Origin: Sphingomonadales bacterium
Lineage (GTDB): Bacteria; Pseudomonadota; Alphaproteobacteria; Sphingomonadales; Sphingomonadaceae
NCBI GenBank assembly: GCA_016720115.1
Contig: JADJXT010000001.1
Span: 496,001-560,000 of the forward strand
Reading direction: 5' to 3'
DNA length: 64,000 nucleotides
Within the stretch, counting starts at the first letter, position 1; the number at the start of each line of letters is the position of its first letter. Shown here piece by piece: positions 52,954-61,903 of this stretch. Under the pieces are notes generated by a model that worked only from the letters and a program-made list of their open reading frames with translations, ran no database searches and had not been told where the DNA came from. Both the position numbers and the translations under genes were made by a program.

Positions 52954-54612
52954 ATGGAAAGATTGATGATGCGGGGCGGGGCATGGTTGGCCATAGCTTT
53001 GGCCTTGCTCCTTGCTGCGGCGGCCAGTGCCGATTGGGCCTTTTCGGTCCATATGGTGATTGCCTGCCTGGCGGCCTTGATTGCTGCCTTTGCCAGCGCG
53101 AAGGGATTTGATTTCGTCGGCCAGCGCTATCCGGCGCTGTCGTCGCAAGCGGCCTCCACTTATGATGACGATCTTATTCGTCTGGGTGTGATTGCCACTA
53201 TTTTCTGGGGCCTTGCCGGTTTTCTGGCCGGTCTCTACATCGCGCTGCAACTGGCTTTCCCTGCTCTGAATCTCAATCTGGAATTCACGACTTTCGGGCG
53301 TTTGAGGCCGCTGCATACTTCTGCAGTGATCTTTGCGTTCGGAGGAAATGCGCTGATTGCCACCAGTTTCTACGTGGTTCAGCGCACGTGCCGGGCGAGA
53401 CTTGCCTTCCCCGGTCTCGCCCGGTTTGTCTTCTGGGGCTACCAGCTGTTCATCGTTCTCGCCGCTACGGGCTATCTGCTCGGCGTTACCGAGGCGCGCG
53501 AATATGCGGAGCCGGAATGGTATGTCGACCTGTGGCTCACTGTGGTCTGGGTATCCTATCTTGCGGTTTTCGTAGGCACGATCCTGCGCCGCAAGGAGCC
53601 GCATATCTATGTGGCCAACTGGTTCTATTTGGCCTTCATCATCACCATCGCAATGCTGCATCTGGTCAACAACCTGTCGATGCCTGCCAGCCTGCTCGGA
53701 ACGAAGAGCTACAGCGCCTTTGCAGGCGTGCAGGATGCGCTGACCCAGTGGTGGTACGGCCATAATGCAGTCGGCTTCTTCCTGACTGCAGGCTTCCTCG
53801 CGATGATGTATTATTTCGTGCCGAAACAGGCCGAACGTCCTGTATACAGCTATCGCCTGTCGATCATCCACTTCTGGTCGCTGATCTTCCTCTACATCTG
53901 GGCGGGTCCGCACCACCTTCACTATACGGCGCTGCCCGATTGGGCGCAGACGCTGGGCATGGTGTTTTCGATCATGCTGTGGATGCCCAGTTGGGGCGGG
54001 ATGATCAACGGCCTGATGACGCTGAACGGCGCATGGGACAAGATCCGCACCGATCCGATTACGCGCATGTTCGTGATGAGCCTCGCTTTCTACGGCATGT
54101 CGACCTTCGAAGGCCCGATGTTGTCGATCAAGGCCGTCAACAGCCTGTCGCACTATACCGACTGGACCATCGGCCACGTCCATTCCGGCGCGCTTGGCTG
54201 GAACGGCATGGTGACCTTTGGTTGCCTCTATTATCTCGCGCCGCGCCTGTGGGGCCGCCAGCGTCTCTATTCGCTGCGCATGGTCAACTGGCACTTCTGG
54301 CTCGCCAGCGCCGGGATCGTTTTCTACGCCTCGGCGATGTGGGTCTCCGGCATCATGCAGGGCCTGATGTGGCGCGAATATGGGGCTGACGGCTATCTCG
54401 TCTACTCCTTCGTCGAAACGGTCGACGCGATGTTCCCGATGTACCTGATCCGTGCTTTTGGCGGCCTGCTCTATCTGGCTGGCGCACTGGTGATGACGGT
54501 CAACATCTGGAAGACGATTGCGGGTTCGCCGCTGCGCGAAGAACTGCCGATGACCGAAACCCCCCATAATCCTGAAGCGGACCGCCCGGCGGTTGCCGTA
54601 CCGGCCGAATAA
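52954..54612 (+). CDS. ccoN: cbb3-type cytochrome c oxidase subunit I
   Basis: 552 residues, about 14 membrane segments. His ligands and pocket motifs are visible: RPLHTSAVIFAFGGNAL (low-spin haem), QWWYGHNAVGFFL (CuB His with the cross-linked Tyr), GPHHLHYTALPDW (two CuB His) and IGHVHSGALGWNGM (haem ligands). The C-terminal tail is soluble and acidic. It reduces oxygen to water with high affinity and pumps protons. First gene of a complete operon, behind an FNR box. Nothing is missing. Confidence 0.95.
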   Translation: MERLMMRGGAWLAIALALLLAAAASADWAFSVHMVIACLAALIAAFASAKGFDFVGQRYPALSSQAASTYDDDLIRLGVIATIFWGLAGFLAGLYIALQLAFPALNLNLEFTTFGRLRPLHTSAVIFAFGGNALIATSFYVVQRTCRARLAFPGLARFVFWGYQLFIVLAATGYLLGVTEAREYAEPEWYVDLWLTVVWVSYLAVFVGTILRRKEPHIYVANWFYLAFIITIAMLHLVNNLSMPASLLGTKSYSAFAGVQDALTQWWYGHNAVGFFLTAGFLAMMYYFVPKQAERPVYSYRLSIIHFWSLIFLYIWAGPHHLHYTALPDWAQTLGMVFSIMLWMPSWGGMINGLMTLNGAWDKIRTDPITRMFVMSLAFYGMSTFEGPMLSIKAVNSLSHYTDWTIGHVHSGALGWNGMVTFGCLYYLAPRLWGRQRLYSLRMVNWHFWLASAGIVFYASAMWVSGIMQGLMWREYGADGYLVYSFVETVDAMFPMYLIRAFGGLLYLAGALVMTVNIWKTIAGSPLREELPMTETPHNPEADRPAVAVPAE

Positions 54613-54624
54613 GGAGCAACAATA

Positions 54625-55374
54625 ATGGCTTTCAGAATCATCGAACATGGCAAGCTGGAACGCAATGTCGCGCTGCTTGGCCTATTCGCCCTTGTGACAG
54701 TCGCAGTCGGCGGGCTGGTGCAGATTGCGCCGCTGTTCTGGATCGACTCGACCATCGAGAAGGTGGACGGGATGCGCCCTTACACCCCGCTCGAACAGGC
54801 CGGTCGCAACATCTACATGCGCGAGGGCTGCTATGTATGCCACAGCCAGATGGTGCGTCCGTTCCGCGACGAAGTGGAACGTTATGGCCCCTACAGCCTG
54901 GCCGCGGAAAGCATGTACGACCACCCGTTCCAATGGGGATCGAAGCGCACTGGGCCCGATCTGGCGCGGGTTGGCGGGCGCTATTCGGATGAATGGCACC
55001 GCGAGCATTTGAAAGATCCGCGCGCCGTTGTGCCCGAATCGGTCATGCCGCCTTATGCCTTCCTTGCCGAACATGATCTCGATGCCGGTGACATGACCGG
55101 GCATCTGACCGCGTTGAGCCGGGTGGGTGTGCCTTACAGCAAGGAAGCGATTGCAGAAGCAAATGCCGACCTGGTCGCACAGGCTGATCCCAATGCCGAC
55201 AGTGCAGGGCTGAAGAAGCGCTACCCCAAGGTACAGGTGCGCGACTATGACGGCGATCCGTCACGCGTCACCGAAATGGATGCGCTGGTTGCCTATCTGC
55301 AGATGCTGGGCACGCTGGTTGACCACAAGAAAGCGGCGGCACAGCAGGTGCCCAATGCGGAGGCCGCGAAATGA
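54625..55374 (+). CDS. ccoO: cbb3 oxidase monohaem subunit II
   Basis: 249 residues with an N-terminal membrane anchor (NVALLGLFALVTVAVGGLVQ). One haem c site, REGCYVCHSQMVRPFRDE; the distal Met is probably in PESVMPPYAFL. It transfers electrons between CcoP and CcoN. Starts 12 bases after ccoN with AAGGAG, and overlaps ccoQ by ATGA. Confidence 0.95.
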   Translation: MAFRIIEHGKLERNVALLGLFALVTVAVGGLVQIAPLFWIDSTIEKVDGMRPYTPLEQAGRNIYMREGCYVCHSQMVRPFRDEVERYGPYSLAAESMYDHPFQWGSKRTGPDLARVGGRYSDEWHREHLKDPRAVVPESVMPPYAFLAEHDLDAGDMTGHLTALSRVGVPYSKEAIAEANADLVAQADPNADSAGLKKRYPKVQVRDYDGDPSRVTEMDALVAYLQMLGTLVDHKKAAAQQVPNAEAAK

Positions 55375-55529
55375 ACTATGAAGCTGCACGTGCATTTGCA
55401 GACAGCTGGGGGCTGGTTTTTACCGTCCTGCTGTTTCTCGGCCTTGTTGGCTGGACATTTCGCAAAGGGGCAAGCCGCGCGCATCATGATGCGGCCAACA
55501 TGATATTCAGGGATGACGACAATGGCTAA
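55371..55529 (+). CDS. ccoQ: cbb3 oxidase small subunit CcoQ
   Basis: 52 residues: MNYEAARAFADSWGLVFTVL, one membrane helix (LLFLGLVGWTF), then a basic and polar tail (RKGASRAHHDAANMIF). CcoQ stabilises the assembled oxidase. Its start lies in the ccoO stop and its end overlaps the start of ccoP, so all are translationally coupled. Confidence 0.9.
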   Translation: MNYEAARAFADSWGLVFTVLLFLGLVGWTFRKGASRAHHDAANMIFRDDDNG

Positions 55530-56451
55530 AAATCCCACAGACCATAATAAACGTATCGACCAGCCCACAGGCACCGCCTTTGTCGGCCACGAATGGGACG
55601 GGATCGAGGAACTTGATACGCCGATGCCACGCTGGTGGCTGTGGACCTTTTACCTGACGATCATCTGGGCACTGGCCTATGTCATCATGTATCCCGCCTG
55701 GCCGCTGGTAAACAGCGCGACCAAGGGGATGCTGGGCTGGACCAGCAGGGGCGAACTGGCCGCCGAAATGCAGGCAGCCGATGTCAAGCGCGCGCCGCTG
55801 GTAAACGCCCTCGCCGCAATTCCGGTGGAACAACTGGTCGCAAACCAGAAGCTCTATCAGGGCGCGGTTGCCGGCGGGGCCGCTGCGTTCAAGGTGCATT
55901 GCGTCCAGTGTCACGGATCAGGCGCGATGGGTTCAAAGGGCTATCCGAACCTCAACGATGACGACTGGCTGTGGGGCGGCGATATTAGCGCCATCCATTA
56001 CACGCTGACGCACGGCATCCGGAACCCGGACCATGCGGAAACGCGCCAATCGGCAATGCCTGCCTTTGACGGCATACTGACACCTGCCGAAATTTCGGCT
56101 GTTGTCGGCCATGTCCAGTCGCTGTCGGGCAAGGCCAAGGCTAATGCCAAGGGTGCCGAACTGTTCGCGACCAATTGCGCATCGTGCCACGGCAATGATG
56201 GAAAAGGGCTGCGCGAATTTGGTGCGCCGAACCTCGCCGATGGGCTCTCGCTCTATGGAACTGACAAGGCGACGCTGACGCAGACGGTCAAATATAGCCG
56301 ACAGGGCGTGATGCCGCGCTGGAACGACAAGCTCGATGCAGCTACCATCAAGATGCTGGCGGCCTATGTCCACTCATTGGGCGGCGGCGAAGCTGCTCCG
56401 GTTGCAGCACCGGCGATAGCGGAGGCTAAGGCGGCCAATGGCCAACCTTGA
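55513..56451 (+). CDS. ccoP: cbb3 oxidase dihaem subunit III
   Basis: 312 residues (a second ATG at 55522 is equally possible). An N-terminal FixP-type region (TGTAFVGHEWDGIEELDTPMPRWW) precedes one membrane helix, then two c-type haem motifs, CVQCH and CASCH, each with downstream Met ligands (RQSAMPAF, GVMPRWN). It accepts electrons from cytochrome c in the periplasm. The C terminus is Ala/Pro-rich. Overlaps ccoG by 14 bases. Confidence 0.95.
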   Translation: MTTMAKNPTDHNKRIDQPTGTAFVGHEWDGIEELDTPMPRWWLWTFYLTIIWALAYVIMYPAWPLVNSATKGMLGWTSRGELAAEMQAADVKRAPLVNALAAIPVEQLVANQKLYQGAVAGGAAAFKVHCVQCHGSGAMGSKGYPNLNDDDWLWGGDISAIHYTLTHGIRNPDHAETRQSAMPAFDGILTPAEISAVVGHVQSLSGKAKANAKGAELFATNCASCHGNDGKGLREFGAPNLADGLSLYGTDKATLTQTVKYSRQGVMPRWNDKLDAATIKMLAAYVHSLGGGEAAPVAAPAIAEAKAANGQP

Positions 56452-57895
56452 TGACCTGATTGGGGTGGACAACCCGCTCTACGAAAAGCGCAAGGGCGTC
56501 TACCCCAAGGCGGTCGACGGTTTTTTCCGGCGATTCAAATGGGCGATCATGGCGGTCGCCCTGACCATCTATTACGCCACCCCCTGGATAAGGTGGGATC
56601 GGGGGCCGCACGCCCCCGATCAGGCCGTATTGGTCGATCTCGCCAATCGCCGTTTCTACATGTTCAACATCGAAATCTGGCCGCACGAATTTTATTATGT
56701 GGTGGGGTTGCTGGTGATGGCAGGCATTGGCCTGTTCCTTGTCACCAGCGCGGTGGGCCGTGCCTGGTGCGGCTATGCCTGCCCGCAAACCGTGTGGACC
56801 GACCTGTTCCAGCATGTCGACCGCTTTGTAGATGGTGATCGCAATGCGCAGATCCGTCTGGAAAAGGCCTCCTGGGGGCCGGAGAAGATCTTCAAACGGT
56901 TCGCCAAATGGTCGATCTACCTTGTGATTGCATTCTGGACCGGTGGCGCGTGGATCATGTATTTTGCCGACGCGCCAACGCTGACGGTCGATTTCTGGAC
57001 CGGGCAGGCGGCTCCGGTGGCTTATGCGACAGTGGGCGTACTCACCGCGACCACCTTCATCTTCGGCGGTTTCATGCGCGAGCAGGTGTGCGTCTATATG
57101 TGCCCCTGGCCCCGCATCCAGACCGCGATGATGGACGAAAAGTCGCTGATCGTTACCTATCGCGAATGGCGCGGCGAACCGCGCGGCTCGGTGAAGAAGG
57201 CAGAGGCGCAACCCGGTGCCTTTGGCGACTGCATTGATTGCAACCAGTGCGTTGCCGTCTGCCCTGCGGGCATCGACATCCGCGAAGGGCCACAGATCGG
57301 CTGCATCACCTGCGCGCTGTGCATCGATGCCTGCGACAGCGTGATGGAGCAGATTGGTCGTCCGCGTGGCCTGATCGACTATCTGACGCTCGACGATGTC
57401 GCGACCGAAAAGGCCGGTGGTACGGCCCATCCGACGCTGAAGACTTTGTTCCGCCCGCGCACGCTGATCTATTTCGGCATCTGGTGCATGATCGGGCTAG
57501 CCATGCTGTTTACGCTGGGGCAGCGGACGCGGCTGGACCTTACCGTCCAGCACGATCGCAACCCGCTCTATGTCCAGCTATCGGACGGATCGATCCGTAA
57601 CAACTACACGGTCAAGGTGCGCAACATGGAAACGCGCCAGCGCGAGGTTGAACTGGTGGTCAAGGGGCTGCCGGGTGCTGTCGCATGGACCAGCACCGGA
57701 TCGCGCGAAACCGCAACCGACCGGGTCCGGGTTTCGGTGGCGCCCGATACAGTGCAAAAGATACGCCTGTTTGTTGTTGCCTCGACCGAGGGTGCGCCGC
57801 GATCCGATTTTGAGATTCAGGCGGTTGCACTGACGGGCAATGAACGCGGCGACAGCGACAGCGTTCGTTTCGAACGGCCGGAGGCAGGACAATGA
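56438..57895 (+). CDS. ccoG: Cytochrome c oxidase accessory protein CcoG
   Basis: 485 residues: several membrane helices, a membrane Cys motif (GRAWCGYACPQTVW), then two ferredoxin-type clusters (CIDCNQCVAVCP and CITCALCIDACD) and a C-terminal Ig-like periplasmic domain (VQLSDGSIRNNYTVKVRN). CcoG is a cupric reductase needed to deliver copper to CcoN. Standard place after ccoP. Confidence 0.95.
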   Translation: MANLDDLIGVDNPLYEKRKGVYPKAVDGFFRRFKWAIMAVALTIYYATPWIRWDRGPHAPDQAVLVDLANRRFYMFNIEIWPHEFYYVVGLLVMAGIGLFLVTSAVGRAWCGYACPQTVWTDLFQHVDRFVDGDRNAQIRLEKASWGPEKIFKRFAKWSIYLVIAFWTGGAWIMYFADAPTLTVDFWTGQAAPVAYATVGVLTATTFIFGGFMREQVCVYMCPWPRIQTAMMDEKSLIVTYREWRGEPRGSVKKAEAQPGAFGDCIDCNQCVAVCPAGIDIREGPQIGCITCALCIDACDSVMEQIGRPRGLIDYLTLDDVATEKAGGTAHPTLKTLFRPRTLIYFGIWCMIGLAMLFTLGQRTRLDLTVQHDRNPLYVQLSDGSIRNNYTVKVRNMETRQREVELVVKGLPGAVAWTSTGSRETATDRVRVSVAPDTVQKIRLFVVASTEGAPRSDFEIQAVALTGNERGDSDSVRFERPEAGQ

Positions 57896-58359
57896 AAGAC
57901 ACAGCTCGCAAGCCCTTTACCGGCTATCATATTGCGGCGATCCTGATCGGCTTTTTCGGGATCGTGATTGCGGTCAACATCTATATGGCAAAGGTCGCCA
58001 TTGGCACCTTTGGCGGCACCGTGGTCGACAACAGCTATGTTGCCAGCCAGCAATATAATGAATGGCTGGCCGAGGCCGAAAAGCAGGCCAAACTCGGTTG
58101 GGCTGTCGAAGCAACGCGGTTGGCCGGTGGCAAGGTGCGTTTGGCGATCAGCGAAAAGGCAGCCAGCGGTCTGGCTTTTGAAGTAACCGCCAAGGCGCAG
58201 CACCCGCTTGGCCGTGCGCCTGAACAGGCACTGCGTTTTGAGGCACAGGGCGACGGCAGCTATGTTTCGCGCGAAAACCTGCCAAGCGGTCGCTCGCTGT
58301 TGCACATAGAGGTTCGTCGGGGCAGTGATCTTCTTCGCACGGTGGCCGACATCCCATGA
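57892..58359 (+). CDS. ccoH: FixH/CcoH assembly protein
   Basis: 155 residues with one N-terminal membrane helix (YHIAAILIGFFGIVIAVNIY), then a soluble beta-rich FixH domain (GGTVVDNSYVASQQYNEWLAE, then HPLGRAPEQALRF). It stabilises the assembling oxidase. ATGA overlaps at both ends couple it to ccoG and ccoI. Confidence 0.92.
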   Translation: MKDTARKPFTGYHIAAILIGFFGIVIAVNIYMAKVAIGTFGGTVVDNSYVASQQYNEWLAEAEKQAKLGWAVEATRLAGGKVRLAISEKAASGLAFEVTAKAQHPLGRAPEQALRFEAQGDGSYVSRENLPSGRSLLHIEVRRGSDLLRTVADIP

Positions 58360-60497
58360 ACGCCCCCGCACCCCACGCATCGATAACCGCCTTGCCCGAA
58401 ACGCTGTTTGCGGTTCCGGGGATGCGCTGTGCCGGGTGCATCTCGAAGCTGGAAACCGGCCTGCCGCAAACACCCGGGATTGCCGCCGCACGCGTCAACT
58501 TCACGGCAAAACGCGTCACCATCAGCCATTTGCCAGAAACCTCCATTCCCGAAATCCAGCGCGCGATTGCCGCACTGGGCTTTGAATCGCAGCCGCTGGG
58601 GGATGAACTCGCCGGCTTTACCGATGAAAGCAGCCGTGAACTGCTGAAGGCAATGGCGGTAGCCGGTTTTGCCATGATGAACATCATGCTGCTGTCGGTA
58701 TCGGTCTGGTCGGGCGCGACGGGCGGCACCAAGGACCTGTTCCATTGGCTTTCCGCCCTGATTGCCCTGCCGACCGTTGCCTATTCGGGGCGACCCTTTT
58801 TCCGCTCTGCCTGGAATGCGTTGAAGAACAAGCGCACCAATATGGACGTGCCGATCTCGATCGGCGTGGTGCTGACCACGGCGCTGTCGCTGTTTGAAAC
58901 CTTCATTGGTGGCGCACATGCCTATTTTGACGGCGCTGTGATGCTGCTCTTCTTCCTGCTGACAGGGCGCTGGCTTGACAGCGTGATGCGGGACAGGGCG
59001 CGCGACGGCGTATCTGCCTTGTTGAAGCATAAGGCGACGGGCGCGCTGGTTCTGGCCGATGACGGTACGTCCAGCTGGATCAGTGCCGATGCGCTTAAAC
59101 CCGGAATGATCATGCTGGTTGCTGCCGGGGAACGGCTGGCGGCCGATGGCATGATTGCGAAAGGCAGGTCGCAATTCGATCTGTCGCTGCTGACCGGGGA
59201 ATCGGTCCCGGTTACTGTGGACGAAGGCGATATGGTTCATGCCGGTACGCTCAACGTCGATGCGCCGGTGGAAATTCGCATCACTGCAGTCGGCGCGTCC
59301 ACCGCGCTTGCCGATATCGCCCGGCTGATGGAAGATGCAGGGCAGTCCAAATCGCGCTATGTTCGCATCGCGGACCGCGCGGCGCGCTGGTATGCGCCTG
59401 CCGTCCATACGCTTGCATTGCTCAGTTTTGCTGGTTGGATGCTGGCCGGGGCGGGCTGGCATCAATCGTTGCTGATCGCGGTTGCGGTGTTGATCATCAC
59501 ATGCCCCTGCGCATTGGGGCTTGCCGTTCCCGCAGCGCAGATTGTGGCCGCAGGCGCGCTGATGAAAAAGGGCATTTTGGTCAAGGATGGCTCCGCGCTT
59601 GAGCGCCTGGCCGAAGTTGACAGGGCGCTGTTCGACAAGACGGGCACGCTGACGCTGGGGCGTCCCGAACTCACCAATGCGGGGGCTCTCGACGCGGCGT
59701 CAAAGCCGGTTGCGCTCGCGCTTGCACGCGCCAGCCGCCACCCGCTGTCGCAGGCCGTGCGCCGCGCTCTTGAGGCAGAAAATGTCGCTGCGGCACAACT
59801 GGATGAAGTCCGCGAAATCGCGGGACAGGGGGTGGAAGCACTCTTGCAGGGCAGGGCTGTGCGCCTTGTCCGGCCCGATTCGTCGGGCCTTGGGGGGGAA
59901 GTCGGCGCATCGCTTGCGGTCGCATTGCAGGTTGGTGATGCGCCGACGACCATATTGAAATTCAAAGACGGCCTGCGGCCCGCTGCGGCAGAAACGCTTG
60001 GCGGCCTTTGGGCGCTGGGTATCGAAAGCAGCATCGCATCGGGCGACCGTGCCGAGGCCGTTCAACCGGTGGCGTGCGAGCTCGGCCTGACCGCGCAGAC
60101 CGGCATGCAGCCGCAGGACAAGCTCGATACAATTTCGCGACTGGCGGGCGCGGGGAATAAAGTATTGATGATCGGCGATGGATTGAACGATGGCCCGGCG
60201 CTGGCGGCTGGCCACGCCTCGATGGCGCCGGCATCGGCGAGCGATGCCGGACAGAGTGCCGCCGATGCCGTTTTCATGGGCGATAGCCTTGCCCCGGTTG
60301 CCATCGCCGTTCGTGCGGCTCGTGCAACCCAGCAGATCGTTCGCCAGAATTTCGCGCTGGCCATCGGCTATAATGTCATCGCCGTTCCATTGGCGATCAT
60401 GGGGATGGTTACGCCGCTGATTGCGGCATTGGCGATGTCGGGATCGTCGGTAATCGTCGTTGCCAACGCGCTGCGGCTGAAAGGAGCAGCGAAATGA
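58356..60497 (+). CDS. ccoI: Copper-translocating P-type ATPase CcoI
   Basis: 713 residues. Metal-binding domain with GMRCAGCISKLE near residue 27; actuator LLTGESVPV; membrane CPC motif (IITCPCALGLAVP); phosphorylation site FDKTGTLTLGRP; hinge GDGLNDGPAL; HP-type motif in ASRHPLSQAV. It exports Cu(I) to the periplasm for CuB assembly. Complete. Confidence 0.95.
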   Translation: MNAPAPHASITALPETLFAVPGMRCAGCISKLETGLPQTPGIAAARVNFTAKRVTISHLPETSIPEIQRAIAALGFESQPLGDELAGFTDESSRELLKAMAVAGFAMMNIMLLSVSVWSGATGGTKDLFHWLSALIALPTVAYSGRPFFRSAWNALKNKRTNMDVPISIGVVLTTALSLFETFIGGAHAYFDGAVMLLFFLLTGRWLDSVMRDRARDGVSALLKHKATGALVLADDGTSSWISADALKPGMIMLVAAGERLAADGMIAKGRSQFDLSLLTGESVPVTVDEGDMVHAGTLNVDAPVEIRITAVGASTALADIARLMEDAGQSKSRYVRIADRAARWYAPAVHTLALLSFAGWMLAGAGWHQSLLIAVAVLIITCPCALGLAVPAAQIVAAGALMKKGILVKDGSALERLAEVDRALFDKTGTLTLGRPELTNAGALDAASKPVALALARASRHPLSQAVRRALEAENVAAAQLDEVREIAGQGVEALLQGRAVRLVRPDSSGLGGEVGASLAVALQVGDAPTTILKFKDGLRPAAAETLGGLWALGIESSIASGDRAEAVQPVACELGLTAQTGMQPQDKLDTISRLAGAGNKVLMIGDGLNDGPALAAGHASMAPASASDAGQSAADAVFMGDSLAPVAIAVRAARATQQIVRQNFALAIGYNVIAVPLAIMGMVTPLIAALAMSGSSVIVVANALRLKGAAK

Positions 60498-60649
60498 CCG
60501 GGATTGCGTTTCTTATCCCGATCGCGCTCGGCCTTGGCCTTCTGGGCTTGGGTGCGTTTTTCTGGTCACTGCGCAGCGGGCAGTTTGACGATCTGGACGG
60601 TGCTGCCTTGCGCATCCTGATCGATGATGAGGGGCCCGCCGATGATTGA
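60494..60649 (+). CDS. ccoS: cbb3 maturation protein CcoS
   Basis: 51 residues, MTGIAFLIPIALGLGLLGLG, a single N-terminal helix and the family ending FFWSLRSGQFDDLDGAALRI plus an acidic tail. Required for cofactor insertion into the oxidase. Starts in the ccoI stop codon. Confidence 0.92.
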   Translation: MTGIAFLIPIALGLGLLGLGAFFWSLRSGQFDDLDGAALRILIDDEGPADD

Positions 60650-60887
60650 GCGGCGTATCAATCCCTGCATTGCATTGCTGGCATCGCTGGCGCTTTCGAT
60701 GCCCTTGCCTGCTGCCGCGCAGGCACGTTCGATCATGGTGTCGAACTGTATGGGCGGAATGGACCGGATCGATATTCCTGCCGATCCAAACCAGCCAGCC
60801 GATCACGGCTGCTGCAACAAGGGCTGCCACGCGGCCAACGACCGGCGCAAGAAGAACCAGGACGAACGCCAGGACGACTGCTGCTGA
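60642..60887 (+). CDS. Small secreted Cys-rich protein, unknown function
   Basis: 81 residues from MIERRINPCIALLASLALS, a signal peptide ending near AAAQA. The mature part is short and has Cys/His pairs: SNCMGGMDRI, DHGCCNKGCHAAND and a terminal DDCC with many Asp, Lys and Arg residues. It overlaps ccoS by eight bases, so it is the last gene of the cco operon. Metal binding, perhaps copper handling in the periplasm, is plausible, but no family is recognised. Confidence 0.7.
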   Translation: MIERRINPCIALLASLALSMPLPAAAQARSIMVSNCMGGMDRIDIPADPNQPADHGCCNKGCHAANDRRKKNQDERQDDCC

Positions 60888-60946
60888 TTATCGGCGGTTC
60901 GGGCCGTTGCCGTTCCCGCTATTCGCATAATCTTCCCCACAAAAAA

Positions 60947-60972
60947 GAGGCGGGCTCTTGCGAACCCGCCTC
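60947..60972 (-). terminator. Terminator after ompW (possibly bidirectional)
   Basis: GAGGCGGG/CCCGCCTC stem read on the minus strand, followed by six Ts. It ends the ompW transcript and may also stop the cco operon. Confidence 0.8.
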
Positions 60973-61000
60973 CAGAGGGAGGAGCTGGTAAAATGCGGGG

Positions 61001-61669
61001 TTAGAGCTTGAAGCCCACGCCCACGCCAAAGACGAGCGGATCGATATCCACGCCCACGCGCTGCACTCCGGCAGCGGTCGTGTTCAGGCGGGCATTGGTA
61101 TTCATCTTGATATATTTGACGTCGAAATTGAGGAACATCTTCTCGTTGAGGTCGATGTCGATCCCGGCCTGTGCGGCCCAGCCAAAGCTGCTGCTGAGGT
61201 TCACGTTGGTCTGGCCGACAGCGGCTTCAAGGCCGTTCGATGCCTTTTCCTTGTAGAACAATGTCCAGTTCACGCCAGCGCCGACATAAGGGCGAACCTT
61301 GGCTTCGGGCGCGAAGTGATATTGCAGCGTTACGGTCGGCGGCAGCACCCAAGTCGAGGCAAGCTTTCCGATGGACCCTGTCGTGCCCGTGGTGCCCGAT
61401 ACGCTGTGCTTGGTCGTCGCTGCGATAAGTTCGATGCCGACATTGTTGCTCAGCATGTGGGTGATATCGATTTCGGGTGTGATGGCATTGTCGACCGAAA
61501 CGGTTTCGGTCGGGAATGCCGGGGTAATGCCGGTCGAATCCTCGTTGGGTGCGACCATGATGCCGCGAACGCGGATGAAAGTGTCGCCAGCTTCGGCCAT
61601 GGCGGGAGTTGCCGCCATTCCAGCCATCAGGAGAGCGAGTGTGGATATCATTTTTATTTTGGGGCTCAT
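61001..61669 (-). CDS. ompW: OmpW-family outer membrane protein
   Basis: 222 residues with a signal peptide (MISTLALLMAGMAATPAMA). Eight-strand barrel features: FIRVRGIMVAPNEDS, ITPEIDITHMLSNNVGIELIA, the KLASTWVLPPTVTLQYHF segment typical of OmpW, VRPYVGAGVNWTLFY, and the terminal FGVGVGFKL. It forms a narrow channel for small hydrophobic molecules; OmpW genes are often induced under low oxygen through FNR-type regulators, which suits the neighbourhood. Confidence 0.93.
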   Translation of the reverse strand: MSPKIKMISTLALLMAGMAATPAMAEAGDTFIRVRGIMVAPNEDSTGITPAFPTETVSVDNAITPEIDITHMLSNNVGIELIAATTKHSVSGTTGTTGSIGKLASTWVLPPTVTLQYHFAPEAKVRPYVGAGVNWTLFYKEKASNGLEAAVGQTNVNLSSSFGWAAQAGIDIDLNEKMFLNFDVKYIKMNTNARLNTTAAGVQRVGVDIDPLVFGVGVGFKL

Positions 61670-61694
61670 TATGTAACTCCCTTTGAGCGTTGGG

Positions 61695-61883
61695 TTATCG
61701 TTTCTTGCAGGTGTTGATGCCGACCAGCGTATAGGCCGGGCACCAGCGGAATAGCCCGGTGAAGAGCGGGACCAGCCCGACCCAACCCCAAGCGGTTTTC
61801 GGCCCGAAAAAGACGAGCGAAATCAGGATGAGACCCGCGACGATGCGCAGGATGCGGTCTGCATTTCCGACATTGGAATTCAC
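61695..61883 (-). CDS. DUF2892 (YgaP-like) membrane protein
   Basis: 62 residues from GTG: MNSNVGNADRILRIVAGLIL, two membrane helices, then FRWCPAYTLVGINTCKK with the two conserved Cys of the family. These proteins sit in the inner membrane and often accompany rhodanese or sulfur-handling genes. Longer upstream readings belong to another frame of the stress-protein gene. Confidence 0.85.
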   Translation of the reverse strand: MNSNVGNADRILRIVAGLILISLVFFGPKTAWGWVGLVPLFTGLFRWCPAYTLVGINTCKKR

Positions 61884-61903
61884 GGCATTCCCTTTCGAAA
61901 AGT

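Noticed and set aside
52873..54648. Long open frame of 591 codons antisense to ccoN
   Set aside because: It is a GC-rich shadow of ccoN: no ribosome site, no recognisable domain, and unusual His/Gln/Arg-rich composition.
58260..59465. 401-codon open frame antisense to ccoI
   Set aside because: Shadow frame over a well-supported P-type ATPase; composition is not protein-like.
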